Shown: positions 7,016-10,974 of the stretch, piece after piece
Position numbering within the stretch: the stretch's first letter is position 1
Layout of the letters: each line of letters starts with the position of its first letter
Assembly (NCBI GenBank): GCA_030746295.1
Contig: JASLMY010000173.1
Coordinates: 1 to 10,974 of the forward strand
DNA from: Alphaproteobacteria bacterium
GTDB taxonomy: Bacteria; Pseudomonadota; Alphaproteobacteria; GCA-2731375
Reading direction: 5' to 3'
Length of the DNA stretch: 10,974 bases
Made by a program: the position numbers and the translations under genes
Notes under the pieces: model-generated
What the model was told of the DNA's origin: nothing
What the model saw: only the letters and a program-made list of their open reading frames with translations
Database searches by the model: none

Positions 7016-7737
7016 TCCTCGACTTGGCGCCAGCCTTCGCGGCAGAGCACTTCGGCGGGTCGGAAGCGGGTCTTGTAGGCCATCTTGCGGCTGCCTTCGA
7101 TCCAGTAGCCGAGATAGACATAGGGGACCTTCGGGCGCTCCGCCTCGGCGATGTGCCAGAGGATGATGAAGGTGCCCGGGCTGCAGTCGGCGGCGTCGGG
7201 GTCGAAGAAGCTGTAGACCAGCGACAGGCCGTCGCTGACGACGTCGGTCAGGCAGACGCCGAGGAGCGAGCCGTCGGCCCGGCGGTATTCGAAGAGCCGC
7301 GTCAGCACCGGCGTATCCTGCACCATGGCGACGTAGTCGTCATAGGCCATGCCCGACATGCCCCCGTCGTCGTGACGCGAGTTGATGTAGCGTTGGAAGA
7401 GGTCGAAGTGCTCGGACAGCGCTACCGGCGGCAGCTCGCGGCCGACGATGTTTTCGTTCCGCTGCCTGATCCGGCGCAGCGAGCGGCCGGGAGTGAAGTC
7501 GGCGACCGCCACCCTGAGCGGCACGCAGGCCTCGCAGGCGCCGCAGTTGGGCTTGTAGGCGATGCTCTGGCTGCGGCGAAAGCCGGCATGTGACAGCCGA
7601 TCGTGCAGCCGATTGGGGTCGCCGTGGCTGCCGAGATCGGTGAACACCATCTGCTCCTCACGCGCCGGCAGATAAGGACAGGGCGCGGGGCGCGAGATGT
7701 GGAAATAGGTCAGCGGCTCGGGCTTGAATAGTTGCAT
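7012..7737 (-). CDS. bpt: Aspartate/glutamate leucyltransferase (bacterial N-end rule, Bpt)
   Basis: Bpt moves leucine (or phenylalanine) from aminoacyl-tRNA onto N-terminal Asp or Glu of proteins, marking them for ClpS/ClpAP degradation; it belongs to the arginyl-tRNA-protein transferase (ATE) family. The 241-residue length is typical. Visible signatures are C20-PYLP near the N terminus, then YKPNCGACEACVPLRV (61-76) with C65, C68 and C71, followed by FTPGRSLRRIRQRN (81-94). The C-terminal ATE core includes GVCLTDVVSDGLSLVYSFFDPD (160-181), LWHIAEAE (193-200) and YVYLGYWIEGSRKMAYKTRFRP (206-227). Translation starts at the ATG at 7737-7735, with only a weak ribosome site. Its TAA stop shares bases with the stop of the convergent LLM gene. 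It is divergent from the threonine ammonia-lyase gene across 110 bp. Confidence 0.95.
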   Translation of the reverse strand: MQLFKPEPLTYFHISRPAPCPYLPAREEQMVFTDLGSHGDPNRLHDRLSHAGFRRSQSIAYKPNCGACEACVPLRVAVADFTPGRSLRRIRQRNENIVGRELPPVALSEHFDLFQRYINSRHDDGGMSGMAYDDYVAMVQDTPVLTRLFEYRRADGSLLGVCLTDVVSDGLSLVYSFFDPDAADCSPGTFIILWHIAEAERPKVPYVYLGYWIEGSRKMAYKTRFRPAEVLCREGWRQVED

Positions 7738-7768
7738 GCTTGCCTACGGTCCCTTTGGCGGGCACATG

Positions 7769-7774
7769 ATAATA
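7769..7774 (-). promoter_or_regulatory. Possible -10 element for bpt (TATTAT)
   Basis: Read on the minus strand, TATTAT matches TATAAT at five of six bases and sits in a short AT-rich patch of the bpt-ilvA divergent gap. It would start transcription about 25 bases before the bpt ATG, a reasonable leader length. No convincing -35 hexamer is found 16-18 bases upstream, so the call rests on the -10 and the position alone. Confidence 0.35.
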
Positions 7775-7847
7775 CAATCCACACGCCGCGCGGAAGTTTC
7801 TCCTTGCGCAGGTTTTCCGGCGGCAGCGGTGATGGGGGAGGGGCCTC

Positions 7848-9017
7848 ATGGCGGTGAGCTTGGCCGAGATCGAGACCGCGTCGGAATTGCTTCGGGGCGT
7901 CGTCGTTCGCACGCCGTGCATCGCCTCGGGCAAGCTGTCGGTGCTGACCGGCGCCGACCTCCGGCTGAAGCTGGAGAACCTGCAGTATACCGGCTCCTTC
8001 AAGGACCGCGGCGCCCTGGTCAAGCTGGCCAGCCTCACCGCGGCCGAGCGAGGTGCTGGCGTCATCGCCGTCTCCGCCGGCAACCATGCCCAAGGTGTCG
8101 CCTATCACGCCCAGCGCCTCGGAATCCCCGCCGTCATCGTGATGCCGGTCGGCACGCCGAACACCAAGGTGCGCCAGACCGAGGCGCTCGGCGCGACGGT
8201 GCGGCTGCATGGCGAGAGCCTGGACGAGGCGGCGGCCTTCGCCGACGAGCTCAGGTCCGACGAAGGCCTGACCTTCGTGCCACCCTATGACGATCCTCGG
8301 ATCGTCGCCGGGCAGGGCACGGTCGGCCTGGAACTGCTGGCCGACGCGCCCGACCTCGACTGCCTCGTCGTGCCGATCGGCGGTGGCGGCCTGATCGCCG
8401 GCATCGCCAGCGCCGTCAAGACGCTCCGGCCGGAGATCGAGATCATCGGCGTCGAGAGCGCGCTCTATCCCTCGATGCGGGGCGCGATCCGGGGCGAGGC
8501 GGCGGCATGCGGCGGTCAGACGCTGGCCGACGGCATCGCGGTCAAGGCGCCCGGCCAACTGACGCGGCCGATCGCGTTGCTGCTGGAGGAGGAGAAGATC
8601 GTCGCCGAGGGCGCCGGCGCCGCCGCGCTCGCCGCCGTTCTCTCGCAGCCGGCGCGCTTCGCCGGCCGCCGCGTCGGCCTGGTGGTCAGCGGCGGCAACA
8701 TCGATGTGCGTCTCTTGGCATCGTTGCTGATGCGCGGCCTGGTGCGCGACGGCCGCGTCGCCAGCATGCGGGTCGAGATCGCCGACCACCCCGGTGCCTT
8801 GGCTGCGATCGCGGCAATCGTCGCCGACTGCGGCGCCAATATCCTGGAGGTCACGCACCAGCGGGCCTTCCTCGATGTGCCGGCGAAACGCGCCGACCTG
8901 GACGTCGTGGTCGAAACCCGCGACCCGGCCCACATCCAAGTCCTGGTCGATCGCCTGCAGAGCCAAGGCTACGCCGTGGAGGTCCTGACCGACGTCGCCG
9001 GCGGCACTGTCGGTTAG
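7848..9017 (+). CDS. ilvA: Threonine ammonia-lyase with C-terminal ACT domain
   Basis: This PLP enzyme deaminates threonine (and usually serine) to 2-oxobutyrate and ammonia, feeding isoleucine synthesis or threonine breakdown. The start at 7848 is supported by a purine-rich GGGGGAGGGG ending four bases upstream. The fold-type II core shows TGSFKDRGALVKL (48-60) with the PLP lysine at K52, SAGNHAQG (76-83), the phosphate-binding loop PIGGGGLIAG (176-185), EGAGAAALAA (254-263) and SGGNID (281-286). A single ACT-like domain occupies about 306-380 (MRVEIADHPGALAAIAAIVADCGANILEVTHQRA), suggesting amino-acid allostery. The 389-residue length and one ACT domain match the medium form rather than the long IlvA with two regulatory repeats. 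Its TAG stop interleaves with the stop of the convergent flavin-reductase gene. Confidence 0.94.
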   Translation: MAVSLAEIETASELLRGVVVRTPCIASGKLSVLTGADLRLKLENLQYTGSFKDRGALVKLASLTAAERGAGVIAVSAGNHAQGVAYHAQRLGIPAVIVMPVGTPNTKVRQTEALGATVRLHGESLDEAAAFADELRSDEGLTFVPPYDDPRIVAGQGTVGLELLADAPDLDCLVVPIGGGGLIAGIASAVKTLRPEIEIIGVESALYPSMRGAIRGEAAACGGQTLADGIAVKAPGQLTRPIALLLEEEKIVAEGAGAAALAAVLSQPARFAGRRVGLVVSGGNIDVRLLASLLMRGLVRDGRVASMRVEIADHPGALAAIAAIVADCGANILEVTHQRAFLDVPAKRADLDVVVETRDPAHIQVLVDRLQSQGYAVEVLTDVAGGTVG

Positions 9018-9532
9018 CTTGGCTCGTCGGTGTCCGAAGCCGCCACCACTCGATAGCGGCCGCAGTAATAGAGCAAGGGCCCGTCCGCCTCGGTGTTGGC
9101 GATGGCATCGACCGCGCCGACGAAGATGTCATGATCGCCGCCGTCGTGCCGGGCCTCGGTGCGGCACTCGAAGGTCGCCAGGGCGCCCTCAATCAGCGGA
9201 CAGCCGTGCGCGCCCAAGCGGTGGGGAACCCCGTCGAGCAGGTCCTGGCCCGAGCGGGCGAAGCGGTCGGAGAGCTCCTGCTGCTCCGCCGTCAGGACGT
9301 TGATCGCGAAGCGGCCGGCGGCCTCGAAATCGGCGAAGCGGGTCGCGGCGCGGGCCAGGCTGAAGAGCACCAGCGGCGGCTCCAACGAGACCGAGCTGAA
9401 GGAGTTGACCGTCACCGCGATCGGCCGCCCCTCGCGATCGATCGTCGTCACCAGCGTGACCCCGGTCGCGAAGCGACCGAGCGCCTGGCGGAACGCCATT
9501 GAATCGAAATTTCTCTTACCGTCCTCGCTCAC
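9014..9532 (-). CDS. Flavin reductase-family protein (FMN-binding split barrel)
   Basis: The product belongs to the flavin reductase-like (DIM6/NTAB) family: small split-barrel proteins that bind FMN and often supply reduced flavin to a partner monooxygenase. The core is clear: FRQALGRFATGVTLVTTIDREGRPIAVTVNSFSSVSLEPPLVLFSLAR, then FAINVLTAEQQELSDRFA, HRLGAHGCPLIEGALATFECRTEA, HDIFVGAV and PLLYYCGRYR at the end. The start is uncertain. I prefer GTG at 9532-9530, because it gives a short SEDGKRNFDSMAFRQ lead that resembles relatives. ATG codons at 9595, 9568 and 9499 are alternatives; codons before 9499 are unusually poor in GC at the third position. No partner oxygenase is adjacent. The LLM gene 2 kb away could be one, but it lies in a separate transcription unit. 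Confidence 0.88.
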   Translation of the reverse strand: MSEDGKRNFDSMAFRQALGRFATGVTLVTTIDREGRPIAVTVNSFSSVSLEPPLVLFSLARAATRFADFEAAGRFAINVLTAEQQELSDRFARSGQDLLDGVPHRLGAHGCPLIEGALATFECRTEARHDGGDHDIFVGAVDAIANTEADGPLLYYCGRYRVVAASDTDEPS

Positions 9533-9628
9533 GTCACCCGGTCCCGTCTCGCCAATGCGAGGAAGCATAGTTAAAGCGCCGACCCCCGAGGTCAAGCCGG
9601 AGCCGGGGCGGGGTGGCTAAGGCATTTT

Positions 9629-9655
9629 GCGGCAACGCAATCTTAACCTTGCCGC
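9629..9655. repeat. Inverted repeat GCGGCAA-N13-TTGCCGC upstream of motA
   Basis: Two perfect 7-base inverted half-sites (9629-9635 and 9649-9655) flank a 13-base AT-rich spacer. Their centres are 20 bases apart, about two helical turns, which suits a dimeric DNA-binding protein. The site ends 11 bases before the -24 box of the sigma-54-like promoter of motA and lies upstream of the divergent flavin-reductase gene. It could bind an activator such as a FlbD-type flagellar regulator (inference), or could form a hairpin. Confidence 0.4.
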
Positions 9656-9665
9656 CGCACTATCT

Positions 9666-9680
9666 TGGCCGAGTAATTGC
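9666..9680 (+). promoter_or_regulatory. Sigma-54-type -24/-12 promoter for motAB
   Basis: TGGC (9666-9669) and TTGC (9677-9680) are spaced so that the invariant GG and GC dinucleotides are separated by exactly ten bases, as in the RpoN consensus TGGCACG-N4-TTGC. The ACG part of the -24 box is not conserved. Transcription would start near 9691-9692, leaving a leader of about 27 bases with a GGGAAG-containing ribosome site before the motA ATG. Many alphaproteobacterial flagellar genes use sigma-54, which supports the call; activity is not shown. Confidence 0.5.
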
Positions 9681-9718
9681 CCCGGAAAGGGGCGGGAATT
9701 GGTGCGTGGGAAGCGGGC

Positions 9719-10576
9719 ATGTTCTTCATCATCGGCCTTGTCGTCGTGATTGGCTCCGTCCTGGGCGGCTACATGCCGCACGGCGACATTCGCGTCCTGT
9801 GGCAACCGTTGGAAGTGCTGATCATTCTTGGCGCCGCCATCGGCGGATTCATCATCGGCAATCCCAAGACCGTCATCCTCGGCACGTTGAAGCAGTTCTC
9901 CCGGGTCCTCAAGGGTGCGCCCTACTCGAAGGACAATTACCTCGAGCTGCTGACCCTGCTCTATTCCCTCTTCAAGCTCGCCAATTCGAAGGGCGCCCTG
10001 GCCCTCGAGCCGCACATCGAAAACCCAGAAGAGAGCAGTCTCTTCCAGCAGTATCCCGGCTTCATTTCCAACCACCATGCGGTCGAGTTCCTGTGCGACA
10101 CCATGCGCCTGATGACCATGGGCTCGGACAATCCGCACGAGCTGGAAGCGATGATGGACGAGGACATCGAGACCCTGAAGCACGAGTCGGAATCGGTCGC
10201 CCATGCCGTCACCAACATGTCGGACGGCCTGCCGGCCTTCGGCATCGTCGCTGCCGTGCTGGGCGTGATCATCACCATGGGCTCGATCAGCGAGCCGCCG
10301 GAGGTGCTGGGCACGCTCATCGGCGGCGCGCTCGTCGGCACCTTCCTCGGCGTCCTGATGGCCTATGGCGTCTTCGGCCCGATCGGCCGCAACCTGGAGG
10401 GCTATGCCGAGGCGGAGATCAAGTATTTCCATTGCCTGAAGGCAGGCATCATCGCGCATGCGCAAGGCCACGCGCCGGCGATTTCGGTCGAGTACGCCCG
10501 CAAGATTCTCTTCCCGCACGAGCGCCCCAGTTTCTCCGACGTCGAGGAAGCGGTCTCCAACGTCCTCCCCGCCTAG
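9719..10576 (+). CDS. motA: Flagellar motor stator protein MotA
   Basis: MotA is the multi-pass inner-membrane stator subunit that, with MotB, couples proton flow to flagellar rotation. The ATG at 9719 gives a usual 285-residue protein that begins directly in the first membrane helix (MFFIIGLVVVIGSVLGGYM); GGGAAG precedes it. Four membrane segments are predicted at about 1-19, 30-47, 173-190 and 200-223. The cytoplasmic loop contains HHAVEFLCDTMRLMTMGSDNPHELEAMMDEDIE, the region holding the charged residues that contact FliG. The conserved prolines fall at P172 (DGLPAFGIVAAVLGV) and P221 (FGPIG), matching E. coli P173 and P222. motB follows after nine bases, so the two form an operon. A sigma-54-like element and an inverted repeat lie upstream. 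Confidence 0.96.
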   Translation: MFFIIGLVVVIGSVLGGYMPHGDIRVLWQPLEVLIILGAAIGGFIIGNPKTVILGTLKQFSRVLKGAPYSKDNYLELLTLLYSLFKLANSKGALALEPHIENPEESSLFQQYPGFISNHHAVEFLCDTMRLMTMGSDNPHELEAMMDEDIETLKHESESVAHAVTNMSDGLPAFGIVAAVLGVIITMGSISEPPEVLGTLIGGALVGTFLGVLMAYGVFGPIGRNLEGYAEAEIKYFHCLKAGIIAHAQGHAPAISVEYARKILFPHERPSFSDVEEAVSNVLPA

Positions 10577-10585
10577 TGGCTCGCC

Positions 10586-10974
10586 ATGGCCGGTAACGAA
10601 GAAAACGCCACCATAATTATCAAGAAGGTCGTCAAGGGTGGCGGCGGCCACCATGGCGGCGCCTGGAAGGTCGCCTACGCCGATTTCGTCACCGCCATGA
10701 TGGCCTTCTTTCTGTTGCTGTGGCTCTTGAACGTCACCACCAGCGAGCAGAAGGCCGGAATTGCCGACTATTTCGCCCCGACCGCGGCCAGCCGCGCCTC
10801 CAGCGGCTCGGGCATGATTCTCGGTGGGCGCTCGCTCGCCACCGAGGGCGCGCGGAACAGCGAGCTCTCTTCGCCCGTAGTCACCTTCAAGGTCGGGCCG
10901 CCGCCGCCGCTCGGCAACGAGGGTCAGAAAGAGGCCCAGGGCGACACTGGCGACAAGGGCGCGGAGGGCCGCAA
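10586..10974 (+). CDS. motB: Flagellar motor protein MotB, N-terminal part (cut by window edge)
   Basis: The first 129 codons of MotB are open to the window end. MotB has one membrane helix and a periplasmic OmpA-like peptidoglycan-binding domain, which is beyond the window. A basic, glycine/histidine-rich start (IIKKVVKGGGGHHGGAWKVAY) leads into the helix DFVTAMMAFFLLLWLLNV (33-50). D33 is the proton-carrying aspartate, equivalent to D32 in E. coli, so this is a proton-type stator. The next segment, TSEQKAGIADYFAPT (52-66), matches the plug region that blocks the channel until assembly. A low-complexity linker rich in Gly, Ser, Pro and charged residues follows (about 67-129). The gene starts nine bases after the motA stop. 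Confidence 0.94.
   Translation, partial: MAGNEENATIIIKKVVKGGGGHHGGAWKVAYADFVTAMMAFFLLLWLLNVTTSEQKAGIADYFAPTAASRASSGSGMILGGRSLATEGARNSELSSPVVTFKVGPPPPLGNEGQKEAQGDTGDKGAEGR

Noticed and set aside
7710..8966. A 418-codon open frame on the minus strand opposite the threonine ammonia-lyase gene
   Set aside because: The plus-strand product has all PLP-enzyme and ACT motifs. The antisense frame is rich in Asp, Arg, Ala and His with no recognisable domain, as expected opposite GC-biased codons.
9677..9718. An N-terminal extension of MotA from a TTG codon
   Set aside because: It would place charged and Gly residues before the first membrane helix and would overlap the -12 box. The ATG at 9719 has a good ribosome site and gives family length.
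9617..10654. A 345-codon minus-strand frame opposite motA
   Set aside because: motA on the plus strand has all expected helices and conserved prolines. The antisense frame has no recognisable domain.

Overview
The window reads as chromosomal DNA of an alphaproteobacterium, most likely a Rhodospirillales-like lineage. The basis is high GC with strongly GC-biased third codon positions, alphaproteobacterial forms of RecO, ParC and MotA/MotB, and a bacterial N-end-rule leucyltransferase (Bpt). I see no rRNA, tRNA, insertion sequence, phage gene, CRISPR array or toxin-antitoxin pair. All reading frames are intact except where the window edges cut them (recO at the left, motB at the right).

Layout. 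(1) 2-2691, plus strand: the end of recO runs into parC through a 4-bp ATGA overlap, giving DNA repair plus chromosome decatenation. (2) 2692-4080: a convergent gap with a strong hairpin, then a minus-strand periplasmic TRAP-type (DctP-like) solute-binding protein rich in cysteines, then a 117-bp divergent region. (3) 4081-7015, plus strand: an AMP-forming acyl-CoA ligase of the crotonobetaine/carnitine-CoA ligase type, a 60-residue predicted lipoprotein, and a luciferase-like (LLM, probably F420-dependent) oxidoreductase. (4) 7012-9595: bpt (minus), a threonine ammonia-lyase with a C-terminal ACT domain (plus) and a flavin-reductase-family protein (minus). (5) 9596-10974: a regulatory stretch with a good sigma-54-type -24/-12 element, followed by motA and the start of motB, the proton-driven flagellar stator.

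How the genes may work together. Regions 1 and 5 are housekeeping and motility genes. Region 3, together with the divergent binding protein, looks like an accessory organic-acid module: capture of an acid in the periplasm, activation to a CoA thioester, and possible redox steps. The TRAP membrane subunits are not in the window, so this linkage is inference. Both convergent pairs in region 4 end in the same way, with two stop codons interleaved in the tetranucleotide TTAG.

I did not find a convincing undescribed multi-gene system. The most checkable items are the sigma-54 promoter and inverted repeat before motA, the six-cysteine orphan TRAP binding protein, the Gln at the quinolone-contact position of ParC, and the small cysteine-containing lipoprotein.
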